Source: CAVRZJ01 sp964594125 (GTDB lineage: Bacteria; Acidobacteriota; Thermoanaerobaculia; Thermoanaerobaculales; Thermoanaerobaculaceae). Taken from it: a stretch of 64,000 bases of DNA. The DNA lies in the NCBI GenBank assembly GCA_964594125.1, contig CAZQLL010000003.1, forward strand, positions 134,401 to 198,400, written 5' to 3'. Of this stretch, positions 1 to 8,890 are shown piece after piece; the first letter of the stretch is position 1; the number at the start of each line of letters is the position of its first letter. The position numbers were made by a program, and so were the translations under genes. Below the pieces are notes generated by a model that saw only the letters and a program-made list of their open reading frames with translations, was not told the DNA's origin and searched no databases.

Positions 1-1
1 G

Positions 2-217
2 ACGCTCGTCCTCGCCGACCCGACGGCGGACGTAACGGCGTTGCTGCGCAGCCTCGGAGCCGGGCGCCAGCTCAGCACCTCGTACCAGCGTCTCGGCGAC
101 GGCGCCGCCCGCGTTCAGGTGACGTGGCGGGGCGCGGGCGACGGCGCCGCCAGGCTGGCCCGCGCCGCCGCCGCCCTCCCCGGGGTCACGCTGGAGAGCT
201 GGGGGTGGGAGGAGTGA
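2..217 (+). CDS. C-terminal end of an unidentified protein (cut by window edge)
   Basis: An open frame enters from the left edge and stops at TGA 215-217, giving the last 71 residues. Codons are almost all G or C in the third position, as in the certain genes nearby. The peptide begins TLVLADPTADV and ends GVTLESWGWEE, with no membrane segment. I do not recognise the family. The heptamer repeat and the methyltransferase gene follow at once on the same strand, so co-transcription is possible. The upstream part is needed to name it. Confidence 0.6.
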   Translation, partial: TLVLADPTADVTALLRSLGAGRQLSTSYQRLGDGAARVQVTWRGAGDGAARLARAAAALPGVTLESWGWEE

Positions 218-232
218 GAGACGTGGTGCGCG

Positions 233-260
233 GTGCGTGGGCCGTGGTTCGTGGGCCGGG
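233..260 (+). repeat. Heptamer repeat array (GTGGNTC-type), four units
   Basis: Four 7-base units run head to tail: GTGCGTG, GGCCGTG, GTTCGTG, GGCCGGG. Related arrays occur at 6326-6346, 17060-17209, 18074-18101, 19913-19987 and 50069-50100. This copy is intergenic, directly before the GTG start of the methyltransferase gene, and may have caused an artificial N-terminal extension of that frame. Confidence 0.65.
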
Positions 261-272
261 GGCGGGCGGCGC

Positions 273-1166
273 GTGACGCCGACCGAGCTCGCGCGCTGGC
301 TCGCGGCGGGCCCGCGGGTGCTCGACGGAGCGCTGGCCGGCGAGCTGCTCCGCCGCGGCGTCGCCTCGGCGGGCCGTCTCTGGGGCGTCGGCGCGCTGCT
401 CGACGATCCCGACGCCGTCCGCGCGCTGCACCGCGACCACGCCGCCGCGGGCGCCGAGGCGCTCACGGCCGCGACGTTCCGGGTCGCGCCGTACTCGCTG
501 CGCCGCGCCGGTCTCGAGCCGCGCGCCGCGGCGCTGGCGCGGCGTGCAGTCGCCCTGGCGCGCGAGGGCGCCGCCGCGGCGGGGCGCGACGCGCTCGTCT
601 TCGCATCGCAGACCACGCTCGAGGACTGCTGGCGCCCGGACCTCGTCCCCGACGGCGCCACGCTCGCCGCCGAGCACGCGGTCACGGCCGAGCTGCTCGC
701 CGCCGCGGGCGCCGACGCGCTGCTGCTCGAGACGTTCAACACCCTCCGCGAGGCCGCCGCCGCGGCGCGCGCCGCGGCCGCGACCGGGCTCGCGGTGGTG
801 GTGTCGTTCGCCTGCCGCGCCGGCGGCCGCCTGCTCTCCGGCGAGGACGCCGCCGGGGCCGCCGCCGCCGTGACGCTCCCCGGCGTCGTCGCCGTGGGCG
901 TCAACTGCACGGCGCTCCCGGACCTGATGCCGGCGCTCGTCCGCCTCGCCGCCGGCACGCCGCTGCCGCTCGCCGCCTGGGGCAACGACGCCTTCTTCGC
1001 CGAGGACTCGCCGTGGCTGGCGGCCGAGCCGGCCGGACCGGAGCGCTACGGCCGCTGCATGCTCGCCTGCGCCGCCGCCGGCGCACGCCTGATCGGAGGC
1101 TGCTGCGGCACCACCCCGGCGCACATCGCGGCCGTCGCCGCGGCGTTCGCCGGCACGCGCGGATGA
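273..1166 (+). CDS. Homocysteine S-methyltransferase family protein
   Basis: Predicted cytosolic methyltransferase of the Hcy-binding (TIM barrel) family, which moves a methyl group from a donor such as S-methylmethionine to homocysteine through a zinc-bound thiolate. The three zinc cysteines are present: C212 in GVNCTALP and C277-C278 in GGCCGT. The N-terminal LDGALAGELLRRG matches the usual start of the barrel. Length of 297 residues fits the MmuM-type single-domain members. The start was placed at GTG 273, because the longer frame from ATG 237 reads through the heptamer repeat. It lies 33 bp ahead of nadC on the same strand. Which methyl donor it uses cannot be told from sequence. Confidence 0.85.
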   Translation: MTPTELARWLAAGPRVLDGALAGELLRRGVASAGRLWGVGALLDDPDAVRALHRDHAAAGAEALTAATFRVAPYSLRRAGLEPRAAALARRAVALAREGAAAAGRDALVFASQTTLEDCWRPDLVPDGATLAAEHAVTAELLAAAGADALLLETFNTLREAAAAARAAAATGLAVVVSFACRAGGRLLSGEDAAGAAAAVTLPGVVAVGVNCTALPDLMPALVRLAAGTPLPLAAWGNDAFFAEDSPWLAAEPAGPERYGRCMLACAAAGARLIGGCCGTTPAHIAAVAAAFAGTRG

Positions 1167-1199
1167 CGCGGGCCGCGCGGTGTTCGCTACAATCCACTC

Positions 1200-2045
1200 G
1201 TGACCGCGCTCGCCGAGCCGTACCGCACCCACCTGCCCCCGCTGCTCGCCGCCGCGTTCGCCGAGGACCTGCCGGACATCACGTCGCTGGCGGTGTTCGG
1301 CGCCGGTGACACGCTGCGCGCCGAGCTGGTCGCGAAGCAGGACGGTGTCGTCTGCGGTGTTCCCGGGTTCGCCGCCGCGTACCGCTTTCTCGACACGGAG
1401 TGCGAGGTCGCGCCGGCGGTTGCCGACGGAGACAGCGTCACGCGGGGGCAGTGCCTGGCGCGCGTCGCGGGCCGCGCCCGCGCCGTCCTCGCGGCGGAGC
1501 GCACGTCCTTGAACGTCATCATGCGGCTGTCCGGCGTCGCGACGCTGGCACGCCGCTTCGCCGACGCGCTCGCAGGCACCGCGTGTCGCGTGCTCGACAC
1601 CCGCAAGACGACGCCCGGGTGGCGGGCGCTGGAAAAGCACGCGGTGCGCTGCGGCGGCGGCACCAACCACCGGATGGGCCTGTTCGACGCCGCGATGCTC
1701 AAGGACACGCACCTGGCGGCCGCCGGCTCGCTGACCGCCGCGGTGACCCGCGTCCGCGAGCGCTGGGGCGACGCGGTGCCCCTGGTGGTCGAGTGCGGCG
1801 ACCTCGCGCAGGTCGCCGAGGCGCTCGCGTGCGCCGTGCCCCACATCCTGCTCGACAACATGAGCAACGACGAGCTGCGCCGCGCGGTGGCGCTCGCCGC
1901 CGGCCGCGCCCGCCTCGAGGCGTCCGGCGGCGTCACGCTGGCGACGGTGCGGGCGATCGCGGAGACCGGCGTCGACTTCGTCTCCGCGGGCGCCCTGACG
2001 CACTCGGCCGGGGTGCTCGACCTCTCGCTGAAGGTGGTCCGATGA
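1200..2045 (+). CDS. nadC: Nicotinate-nucleotide pyrophosphorylase (quinolinate phosphoribosyltransferase)
   Basis: Converts quinolinate and PRPP to nicotinate mononucleotide and CO2 in de novo NAD synthesis, in the cytosol. The 281-residue length is typical. Family landmarks are visible in order: the N-terminal EDLPDITSLAVF stretch, LNVIMRLSGVATLA, the DTRKTTPGWRALEKHAVRCGG core that binds quinolinate and PRPP, HRMGLFDAAMLKDTH, the ILLDNMSNDELR motif and EASGGVTLATV. Starts at GTG 1200. Its stop overlaps the ATG of nadB (ATGA), so the two are translationally coupled. nadA (quinolinate synthase) is not in the window. Confidence 0.95.
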   Translation: MTALAEPYRTHLPPLLAAAFAEDLPDITSLAVFGAGDTLRAELVAKQDGVVCGVPGFAAAYRFLDTECEVAPAVADGDSVTRGQCLARVAGRARAVLAAERTSLNVIMRLSGVATLARRFADALAGTACRVLDTRKTTPGWRALEKHAVRCGGGTNHRMGLFDAAMLKDTHLAAAGSLTAAVTRVRERWGDAVPLVVECGDLAQVAEALACAVPHILLDNMSNDELRRAVALAAGRARLEASGGVTLATVRAIAETGVDFVSAGALTHSAGVLDLSLKVVR

Positions 2046-3622
2046 CGCTGCACGACCGCGAGCGCTGCCAGATCCTCGTGCTCGGCACCGGCGTCGCCGG
2101 CCTCGCCGCCGCCCTCGGCGCGGCGGAGCGCGGCGCGGAGGTCGAGGTCGTGTGCCGCGCCCAGGACCCGGCGGCGACCAACACGGCATGGGCGCAGGGC
2201 GGCATCGTCTACCGCGGCGAGGACGACTCTCCGGAGCTGCTCGCCCGCGACATCTTCGCAGCCGGCGCCGAGTACGGCCTCGAGGCCGCCGCCGAGTTTC
2301 TCGCTGTCGCGGGGCCGCGCGCCGTCCGCGAGTGGCTCATCGACCGACTGCACGTGCCGTTCGACCGCTGCAGCACCGGCGGGCTCGACCTCGCCCTCGA
2401 GGCGGCCCACTCGCTGCCGCGCATCCTCCACGCCGCCGACCGCACGGGCGCCGCGATCCAGGAGGCCCTCCTGGCTGCCGCGCGCGAGCACCCGCGCATT
2501 CGCCTCCACCCGGGGTACCAGGCGGTCGACCTGCTGACCACCCACCACCACTCGCGGCGCGCCGTGGATCGCTACGCGCTGCGCAACCGCTGCGTCGGCG
2601 CCTACCTGCTGGAGGCCGCCACCGGCCGCGTGTGCACCGTCACCGCGGCCGCCACGATCATCGCCACCGGGGGCGCCGGCGCGCTGTACGTCCACACCTC
2701 CAACCAGCCGAGCTGCATCGGCTCAGGGTTGGCGATGGCGTCGCGCGCCGGAGCGCGCCTCCTGAACCTCGAGTTCATCCAGTTCCACCCTACCTGCCTG
2801 TACGTCCCGGGGGCGCCGCGCCACCTGATCACCGAGGCGCTGCGCGGCGCCGGCGCGCACCTCGTGAACGCGCGCGGCGAGCGCTTCATGGCGCGCTACC
2901 ACCCGATGGCCGAGCTGGCGCCGCGCGACGTGGTGACGCGCGCGATCGTCGACGAGATGCACCGCTCCGGCGCGGAGTGCGTCTACCTCGACCTCGAGGG
3001 GAAGGGCGAGCAGCTCAGGTCGCGCTTCCCGACGGTCAGCGAGACCTGCGCCCGCTACGGCATCGACATCTCGAGCGCCCGCATCCCGGTGGTGCCGGCC
3101 GCCCACTACACCTGCGGCGGCATCGTCTCCGACCTGCGCGGGCGCGCGACGATCCCGGGGCTGTACGTGGCCGGCGAAGCGGCGTGCACCGGCGTGCACG
3201 GCGCCAACCGCCTGGCCTCCACCTCGCTGCTCGAGGGGCTCACGTTCGGCCTCACCGCCGGGCGGGACGCGGTCGACCGGGCCACCGAGTACCCCCTCGA
3301 GGAGAGCCTCGTCGACGCGATCGCGAGCTGGGAGCCGGTGCCCGGGCCGTCGAACGAGGACCCGGCGCTGATCGCCCAGGACTGGTCCGCGATCCGCCAC
3401 ACGATGTGGAACTACGTCGGCATCGTGCGCACCCGCGCGCGCCTGGAGCGCGCCGAGGCCGACCTCCGCCACCAGCTCGTGCGCCTGACCTCGTTCTACC
3501 GCACGACGCCGATCTCGGCGCCGCTCGTCGACCTGTTCCACGGGTGCACCGCCGCCGGACTGATCGCCGCCGCGGCCCAGCGCAACCCGACCTCGGTCGG
3601 CTGCCATTACATCTCCGGCTGA
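2042..3622 (+). CDS. nadB: L-aspartate oxidase
   Basis: FAD enzyme that oxidises L-aspartate to iminoaspartate, the first step of bacterial NAD synthesis. 526 residues, as usual for NadB. The N-terminus carries the dinucleotide-binding GTGVAGLAAALGAAERG, followed by TNTAWAQGG; further on are GGAGALY, the active-site region EFIQFHPTCLY with LITEALRGAGA, the HYTCGGI segment and the C-terminal GVHGANRLASTSLLEGL that closes the FAD site. The ATG overlaps the nadC stop by 4 bases. It is the last gene of a compact run; 117 bp of non-coding GC-rich sequence follows. Confidence 0.95.
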   Translation: MTLHDRERCQILVLGTGVAGLAAALGAAERGAEVEVVCRAQDPAATNTAWAQGGIVYRGEDDSPELLARDIFAAGAEYGLEAAAEFLAVAGPRAVREWLIDRLHVPFDRCSTGGLDLALEAAHSLPRILHAADRTGAAIQEALLAAAREHPRIRLHPGYQAVDLLTTHHHSRRAVDRYALRNRCVGAYLLEAATGRVCTVTAAATIIATGGAGALYVHTSNQPSCIGSGLAMASRAGARLLNLEFIQFHPTCLYVPGAPRHLITEALRGAGAHLVNARGERFMARYHPMAELAPRDVVTRAIVDEMHRSGAECVYLDLEGKGEQLRSRFPTVSETCARYGIDISSARIPVVPAAHYTCGGIVSDLRGRATIPGLYVAGEAACTGVHGANRLASTSLLEGLTFGLTAGRDAVDRATEYPLEESLVDAIASWEPVPGPSNEDPALIAQDWSAIRHTMWNYVGIVRTRARLERAEADLRHQLVRLTSFYRTTPISAPLVDLFHGCTAAGLIAAAAQRNPTSVGCHYISG

Positions 3623-3739
3623 GGCGGCCCGGCGCGCCCCCGGACGCCGGCCGCATGCCGCCGCGGCGGACGGCGGCCGCCGGGTCCTGCGGAGCGCGGG
3701 CGCCCGCCGGCCGGCCATACTGCTAGACTCGCAGCGCCT

Positions 3740-5578
3740 ATGCAGAGCCTGCACCGCCTTGCGGCACTGTTGGCGCTCGCCGGGTGCGGGTTGTCGCTCG
3801 CGCCAGCGCCGCGCCTCGGGCCGGCGGAGACGGCGCTGCCCCCGCAGCTCCGAGCCAGCGAGGCCGTCTCCCGGGACGGCATGGTCGTCACCGGCAACCC
3901 GGCCGCCTCGTGGGCGGCGGCGCGCGTTCTGGAGGGCGGCGGCAACGCCGTCGACGCCGCGGCGGCGGCGGCGTTCGCCATGGGCGTGGCCGAGCCCGGG
4001 TCGTCGGGGCTCGGCGGGCAGACCTACATCCTCCTGCGGCTGGCCGACGGTCGGACGATCGCGGTCGACGGCTCGGTGCGGGTGCCCCTGGCGGCCTCGG
4101 CGATCGAGCTGCAGGCGATGCGCGACGAGCTCCGCGCCACCGGCTGGAGCCGCTACCTGCAAGGGCCGAAGGCGGTCGCGACGCCGGGCTCGCTGGCGGC
4201 GCTCGATGCCGCGCTGCGCGCGTACGGTACCATGACGCTGGCCGAGGTGATCGCTCCCGCGATCGCGATCGCCGAGACGGGGACGACCTGGTCGGCCGCG
4301 CTGCGCGCCTTCCTCATCGAGTACACAACGAAGGTCCGCGCCTCGCCGTACCTGTCGCGGCTGTACCTGCGCGACGACCTGGACGTGTGGGGTCCCGACC
4401 ACGTCTACTGCAACCCCGACCTGGCGTGCTTTCTCAGGCGTCTGGCGGTGGTCGGAGCGGAGGACTTCTACCGCGGAGCGATCGCCGCCGAGCTCGAGCA
4501 CCAGATGCGGGAGGCCGGGGGCTGGATGCGGCGCTCCGACCTGTCGCGGATCGAGGCGCAGCTCCTCGAGCCAGTGCGCGGGAGCTACCGCGGTCTCGAG
4601 GTCGTCTCCTACCCTTTCCCCGGCGGCGGGGCCGCACTCGTCGAGACGCTCGGCATCCTCGACCGCTTCGACGCCGAGCGGCTGCGGGGCGATGGCGTCG
4701 ACGCGATCCACCTTCTCGTCGAGGCGAGCCGGCTGGCGTACGCGGACGCCTTTCCGCGGCGGCGGCCGCCGAACCTGCCAGACGAGACCGCCGCCGACCC
4801 TTCCCATCTCCAGCGCCGCGCCACGCTGATCCGCAGCGACCGCGCGCTCACCGACGCCGAGGTGAGTCCGGAAGGCACCGCCGCGTACGAGAGCGGCGGC
4901 ACCACGCAGATCTCGGTCGTCGACCGCATGGGCAACGTCGTGGCGCTGACCCAGACGGTGGGCGCCACCTTCGGCGGCGGCGCGACCGCCGGGGAGTTCG
5001 GGTTCGCACTCAACAACCTGCTGCAAGGCTTCGACTTCGTCGACCGGCTCGCCTGGATGTACCTGCGCCCGGGGCAGGTCCCGATGACCGCGGGAGCGCC
5101 CACCATCCTGGTGCGGGAAGGGCGGCCGCTGCTCGTCCTCGGCGGCGCCGGCAGCGCCCGCATCCCGTCGTCCCTGGTCTCGGTGATCATCGGCATCGTC
5201 GACCGCCGTCTGCCGCCGACCGAGGCGCTCGGGGCGCCCCGCGCGCTGTGGGACGGCGTCCACGGCACGCTGTACCTCGAGATCGTCGGGCCCGCCGACG
5301 CTGCGCGCGCCGAGGAGCTCGACCGCCGCGGCTTCCACTCCCAGAAGCGTCTGACCTACCCCGCCGACCCCCGCGACGTCACCGACTTCGGGGGCGTCAA
5401 CGCGGTCTTCATCGACCCCGGCGACGGCACGATGGTGGGCGTCGGCGACGCCCGGCGCCAGGGGCATGCACAGGGGATCGCGCTCCCCGCGCCGCCGCCC
5501 GAGCCGCTCGTCCTCCCGCCGTGCTGGCGCACGCTCTGGGCCGAGCGCCCGCCCCGCGCGCAGCCACCGGGGACGTAG
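3740..5578 (+). CDS. ggt: Gamma-glutamyltranspeptidase, exported, probably lipoprotein
   Basis: Ntn-hydrolase that cleaves gamma-glutamyl bonds (glutathione and similar) and releases glutamate outside the cytoplasm. 612 residues. The N-terminus has a hydrophobic stretch ending LALAGCG, a lipobox-like cysteine at about residue 17. Conserved blocks follow: GMVVTGNPAAS, EGGGNAVDAAAAAAF, EPGSSGLGGQ. The self-processing site is in GGTTQISVVDRMGN, with T388 as predicted nucleophile, so the mature large subunit ends at residue 387. The oxyanion and substrate glycines (PMTAGAPTILV, GGAGSARIPS) are in the small subunit. Monocistronic; nearest gene downstream is 162 bp away. Confidence 0.92.
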   Translation: MQSLHRLAALLALAGCGLSLAPAPRLGPAETALPPQLRASEAVSRDGMVVTGNPAASWAAARVLEGGGNAVDAAAAAAFAMGVAEPGSSGLGGQTYILLRLADGRTIAVDGSVRVPLAASAIELQAMRDELRATGWSRYLQGPKAVATPGSLAALDAALRAYGTMTLAEVIAPAIAIAETGTTWSAALRAFLIEYTTKVRASPYLSRLYLRDDLDVWGPDHVYCNPDLACFLRRLAVVGAEDFYRGAIAAELEHQMREAGGWMRRSDLSRIEAQLLEPVRGSYRGLEVVSYPFPGGGAALVETLGILDRFDAERLRGDGVDAIHLLVEASRLAYADAFPRRRPPNLPDETAADPSHLQRRATLIRSDRALTDAEVSPEGTAAYESGGTTQISVVDRMGNVVALTQTVGATFGGGATAGEFGFALNNLLQGFDFVDRLAWMYLRPGQVPMTAGAPTILVREGRPLLVLGGAGSARIPSSLVSVIIGIVDRRLPPTEALGAPRALWDGVHGTLYLEIVGPADAARAEELDRRGFHSQKRLTYPADPRDVTDFGGVNAVFIDPGDGTMVGVGDARRQGHAQGIALPAPPPEPLVLPPCWRTLWAERPPRAQPPGT

Positions 5579-5740
5579 CGCGACAGGCGATGCGTCGTGC
5601 CGGCGGGCACGGCGGGCGTTCGGCCGCGGGCTCGGCGCGCAGGCGCCGGCGTCCGCCCGGAGGCGCGCAGCGCGGGCTCCGCCGACGGCGCTCGCACGGC
5701 GGCGCTTGCAACCGCAGCACCGGCGAGCGAGACTTGCCGC

Positions 5741-6310
5741 ATGAGCCTCGACCGTGCCGCGGCCTGGAAGCTCCTGTGCGATTGGACCGAGAACGTCAAC
5801 CTGCGCAAGCACGCGCTCGCTGTCGAGGCGGCGATGCGGGCACACGCACGCCGCCTCGGCCAGGACGAGGAGGCGTGGGGGATCGTCGGGCTGCTGCACG
5901 ACTTCGATTACGAGAAGAACCCCACCGTCGAGACGCACGTCTGGGTCGGGGCGAAGGTGCTGCGCGAGCAGGGGTGGCCGGAGCCGTGGGTGCGCGCGAT
6001 CGAGGGGCACGCGTCGTACACCGGCGTACCCCGCGACACCGACATGGCGCGCTGCCTGTTCGCGGTCGACGAGCTGTCCGGGTTCATCACCGCGTGCACG
6101 CTCGTCCGCCCCGACAGGACGATCGCCAACGTGCCAGTGGAGTCGGTGCTCAAGCGGATGAAGGAGCCGGCGTTCGCGCGCAAGGTCAACCGTGACGAGA
6201 TCCGCCAGGGCGCCGAGGAGATCGGCATGCCGCTCGAGCAGCACGTCGTCCTGGTGCGCGACGCCATGGCCGGCATCGCGGACGTGCTCGAGCTGCCGGC
6301 CAGGTCATGA
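5741..6310 (+). CDS. HD-domain phosphohydrolase-like protein
   Basis: 189-residue cytosolic protein of the HD superfamily (metal-dependent hydrolases). The metal motif is in GIVGLLHDFDYEKNP, with an upstream conserved His in KHALAVEAAMRAH and a third in EGHASYTG. Small stand-alone HDIG proteins of this length are common, and most have no known substrate. The start was set at ATG 5741, since sequence before it lacks domain similarity. Its stop overlaps the ATG of the next gene (ATGA), showing an operon with the exported protein 6307-6804. Confidence 0.85.
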   Translation: MSLDRAAAWKLLCDWTENVNLRKHALAVEAAMRAHARRLGQDEEAWGIVGLLHDFDYEKNPTVETHVWVGAKVLREQGWPEPWVRAIEGHASYTGVPRDTDMARCLFAVDELSGFITACTLVRPDRTIANVPVESVLKRMKEPAFARKVNRDEIRQGAEEIGMPLEQHVVLVRDAMAGIADVLELPARS

Positions 6311-6804
6311 GACGCGAGCATCGCGGGCCGTGGGCCGTGGGCCGGGTGGCGGCGCTGGCGGCCGCCGTACTGGCAGCCGCGTGTGCGCGCTCGCCGGTAC
6401 CGGCGCGGCTCGGCGGGCTCTCGCGCGGCAAGGTGGTGCAGGGCGAGCGCGCGGCGCGGCTGGTTGCGGAGTTGCACGGGCGCGATGTCGCACCGGTGAC
6501 CTCGACGGTGGCCGAGTACGGGCGCGGCGCGCAGCTCACCCTCTACGTCTCGGCGTTCGCCGACGGCGCCGAGGCGAACCGTATTCTCGCCGCGATGCTG
6601 GCGCGACTCGCTTCCGGCGCGACGCCGTTCTCGCCGCCGCGCGAGCTGCGCGAGACCCCAGGGCACTGGTTCACCGTCGGGCCGGGCGGCCACCACGCGC
6701 TGTGGGCCGCGGATCACTCCGTCTACTGGGTCACCGGCGACCCGCAGCGCCTGCGCCAGGCCGTCGGCGAGCTGCCGTCTCCGCCGACCGGCGCCTGGAC
6801 CTGA
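6307..6804 (+). CDS. Exported protein of unknown function
   Basis: 165 residues, not recognised. The N-terminus is basic then hydrophobic (VAALAAAVLAAACARSP), a signal peptide with a possible lipoprotein cysteine. The mature part contains ERAARLVAELHGRDV, a basic-poor beta-rich stretch and HALWAADHSVYWVTGDP. Codons 7-13 (GPWAVGR) are made by three units of the heptamer repeat (6326-6346), so the repeat extended the signal peptide n-region without shifting the frame. Coupled by ATGA overlap to the HD gene. A strong terminator follows at 6826. Confidence 0.7.
   Translation: MRREHRGPWAVGRVAALAAAVLAAACARSPVPARLGGLSRGKVVQGERAARLVAELHGRDVAPVTSTVAEYGRGAQLTLYVSAFADGAEANRILAAMLARLASGATPFSPPRELRETPGHWFTVGPGGHHALWAADHSVYWVTGDPQRLRQAVGELPSPPTGAWT
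6326..6346 (+). repeat. Heptamer repeat inside a signal-peptide coding region
   Basis: GGCCGTG, GGCCGTG, GGCCGGG: three 7-base units, 21 bp, that is exactly seven codons of the gene 6307-6804. Same family as the arrays in icmF and at 50069. Confidence 0.6.
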
Positions 6805-6825
6805 GCGATTCACTCCGGCGCTTCA

Positions 6826-6850
6826 GGGAGGTCGCGAGACCTCCCCTTTA
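6826..6850 (+). terminator. Rho-independent terminator between convergent genes
   Basis: Perfect 8-bp stem GGGAGGTC / GACCTCCC with the stable tetraloop GCGA, followed by CTTTAAA. It sits between the stop of the plus-strand gene (6804) and the stop of the minus-strand BON gene (6875). The T-run is short, so it best serves the plus strand; the flanking AAAG could help in the other direction. Confidence 0.75.
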
Positions 6851-6874
6851 AAGATGGCTCGGCGCCGCCCGCGC

Positions 6875-7405
6875 CTACTCCGCGACCCGCAGCAGGTCGA
6901 TCACCTTCTTCACACCCCTGGTGCCGGCCGCCGTGGCGAGCGCAATGTCGAGGCGCGCCTTCTCGGGGGCAACGCCGCGCAGCGACACCCACCCTTGCAC
7001 CGCCTCGACCTCGATCTTCTCGGCGTGCGCGCCGATCTCGGCGCGCAGCCGCATCTTCACGGTTGCCTCGAGCTCGGAGTCGCCGGCCTCGTTGGCGAGC
7101 AGCCCCTTGCCGAGCGTCGGGTCGCGCCGCGCCGTCACCTGATTGTCGACCGAGGTGACGCCCTCGGCGAACAGCGCCACCTCCTCGGCAAGCTCCTGCA
7201 CGGCGCGGCTCTCGACCTCGCCCATGAGGATCGCCTTGCCGCCGGAGAGCATCACGCGGATCGCCGCCGCCTCGCCGCCCAGCTTCTCGACGAGGAGCGC
7301 TCCGAGCGCCGCCTCGCGCTTCGCGAGGTCGTCCTGGGCGCCGGCCAGGAGCGCCGCCCCGGCCGCCGCCAGCACCGCCACCACCACCGCCGCTACCTTG
7401 CGCAT
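6875..7405 (-). CDS. Exported BON-domain protein
   Basis: 176-residue exported protein. The N-terminus MRKVAAVVVAVLAAAGAALL is a signal peptide. Two BON-like (OsmY/nodulation) units follow: residues ~20-80 with LSGGKAILMGEVESRAV and EGVTSVDNQV, and ~95-176 with LEATVKMRLRAEIG, VQGWVSLRGVAPEKA and GVKKVIDLLRV. The 'W/A-L-x-G-x-V' turn and the final 'GV..V.(D/N)' strand are typical of BON. These periplasmic domains bind phospholipid or sense envelope stress. The start was fixed at ATG 7405, which has a GGGAGGG ribosome site 5 bases upstream; the frame stays open to 7477. Lies next to the Cpx-like genes on the same strand. Confidence 0.82.
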   Translation of the reverse strand: MRKVAAVVVAVLAAAGAALLAGAQDDLAKREAALGALLVEKLGGEAAAIRVMLSGGKAILMGEVESRAVQELAEEVALFAEGVTSVDNQVTARRDPTLGKGLLANEAGDSELEATVKMRLRAEIGAHAEKIEVEAVQGWVSLRGVAPEKARLDIALATAAGTRGVKKVIDLLRVAE

Positions 7406-7534
7406 GCACCCTCCCGTCGTCTCGTCGTGTTGCGCCCTGCGAGCCACCACTGCGCGGGCAGGTCGCCCGCACCTCAACGCGCTGCAACCCTGCCCGGCGG
7501 AGCGCGATTCCTCGCCGGGCCTGCGGCGTGAGCT

Positions 7535-8890
7535 CTAGGCTGCGGGCAGGCGGATCTCGACCTCGAGGCCGCCGCCCGGCCGGTTGCGCGCCGCGATGCT
7601 GCCGCCGTGCAACCGCACCGCGCGCGCCGCGATCGCGAGCCCGAGACCGGCGCCGCCGTGCTGGCGGTCGCGCGCCTCCTCGACGCGGAAGAACGGCTGG
7701 AACACCGCCTCGAGGTGCTGATCGGGGACGCCCGGGCCGCGGTCGCTCACTCGCACCGCCACCGTATCACCTTCACGCACCGCCGCAACGCGCACCTCGC
7801 CGCCGTCGGCGCTGTAGGCGACGGCGTTGCGGACCACGTTCTCGAGCGCCGAGCGCAACGCGTCGGCGTCGCCCGCCGCCGCGCACCCCTCGCCGCGCTC
7901 GACCGCGACCTGCACGCCGCGCGCCGACGCCTCGAATGCCGCGTCGTCGGCGACCCCGTCGGCCAGCTCGCCGACGTCGACGCGCTCGCGCGCCGCCGGC
8001 GCGTCGGCCGCCTCCAGCCGCGACAGCGTCAGGAGCTGGTCGATCAGCGCTTCGAGGCGCCCGGCCTCGAGCTCGATGCGGTCGAGCTGCTCGCCGGCCG
8101 CATCGCCGGCGCGCTTGCGCGCCAGCTCGAGCGCGACGGCGAGGCGCGCCAGCGGCGAGCGCAGCTCGTGGGAGACGTCCCGCACGAGCCGCCGCTGCGC
8201 TCCGACCAGCGCCTCGATGCGCGCCGCCATGCCGTCGAAGTCGCGGGCGAGATCGCCGATCTCGTCCTTTCGCGCTGCGATGCGCGGCGCCACGCGCGCC
8301 GACAGGTCGCCGCCGGCGAGGCTGCGCACGACGCCGCGCAGCTTCTCCACCGGGGAGGTGAGCGTACGCGCGAGCCAGAAGCAGAGGGCGCCGACGACCG
8401 CCGTGAGGGCGAGGAGGCGCCATCCCAGCACCCCTGGCTCGATCAGGTCGACGAGCGACGGCGGCCGCCGAATCGCCGCCACGAGGACCACCGCCTCGCC
8501 GTCAGGGCGCGTCGCCGGCCGGCCGGCGATGTGGTACGCCCCGGAGCGCTCCGAGATCTCCTCGCCCGCCTGCGCGACGCGCCGGCCGAACTCCCCGATC
8601 CCGGGCGGCAGGTCGGTGCCGGAGGCGGAACTCCCGTCCGGCCGCAGCACGAACACCGGGATGCGCGGGCCGCCGTGCCGCTCCCCGCCGCTCTGGCGCT
8701 CGCCTTCGCCGCCGACGATGCGCGCCGCGCGCTCGAGCCGCTCGCGCAGGAACCCCTCGACGTCGCGCTGCCACCGCTCGACGCCCGGCCGCGACCGCGT
8801 GAACATCGGCGAGGAGAGGATCAGCAGCGTCGCCACCGCCGCCATCGCCACCCAGAACGCCAGGAAGATGCGAAGGAACAGGCGCCGCAC
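7535..8890 (-). CDS. Envelope-stress sensor histidine kinase (CpxA-like)
   Basis: Inner-membrane sensor kinase of 451 residues. TM1 at ~5-27, a periplasmic loop ~28-155 and TM2 ~157-175 are followed by a HAMP segment starting RTLTSPVEKLRGVV. The phospho-acceptor H241 is in DVSHELRSPLARL. ATPase boxes: N box ENVVRNAVAY, G1 DRGPGVP, G2 GGAGLGLAIA. The HAMP-to-H-box wording (SPVEKLRGV, LVRDVSHELRSPL) is closest to CpxA-type kinases. Starts at GTG 8890, directly at the stop of the regulator gene, so both are one transcript. The partner regulator and a Spy-type chaperone close by support an envelope-stress role. Confidence 0.9.
   Translation of the reverse strand: MRRLFLRIFLAFWVAMAAVATLLILSSPMFTRSRPGVERWQRDVEGFLRERLERAARIVGGEGERQSGGERHGGPRIPVFVLRPDGSSASGTDLPPGIGEFGRRVAQAGEEISERSGAYHIAGRPATRPDGEAVVLVAAIRRPPSLVDLIEPGVLGWRLLALTAVVGALCFWLARTLTSPVEKLRGVVRSLAGGDLSARVAPRIAARKDEIGDLARDFDGMAARIEALVGAQRRLVRDVSHELRSPLARLAVALELARKRAGDAAGEQLDRIELEAGRLEALIDQLLTLSRLEAADAPAARERVDVGELADGVADDAAFEASARGVQVAVERGEGCAAAGDADALRSALENVVRNAVAYSADGGEVRVAAVREGDTVAVRVSDRGPGVPDQHLEAVFQPFFRVEEARDRQHGGAGLGLAIAARAVRLHGGSIAARNRPGGGLEVEIRLPAA

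Noticed and set aside
186..2189. Long open frame on the minus strand opposite the methyltransferase, nadC and nadB
   Set aside because: Product is low-complexity Arg/Gly/Ala and lies opposite certain genes; at this GC content antisense frames stay open by chance.
2723..6244. 1173-codon minus-strand frame opposite nadB and ggt
   Set aside because: Antisense to two proven genes, with no domain and biased composition; a by-product of high GC.
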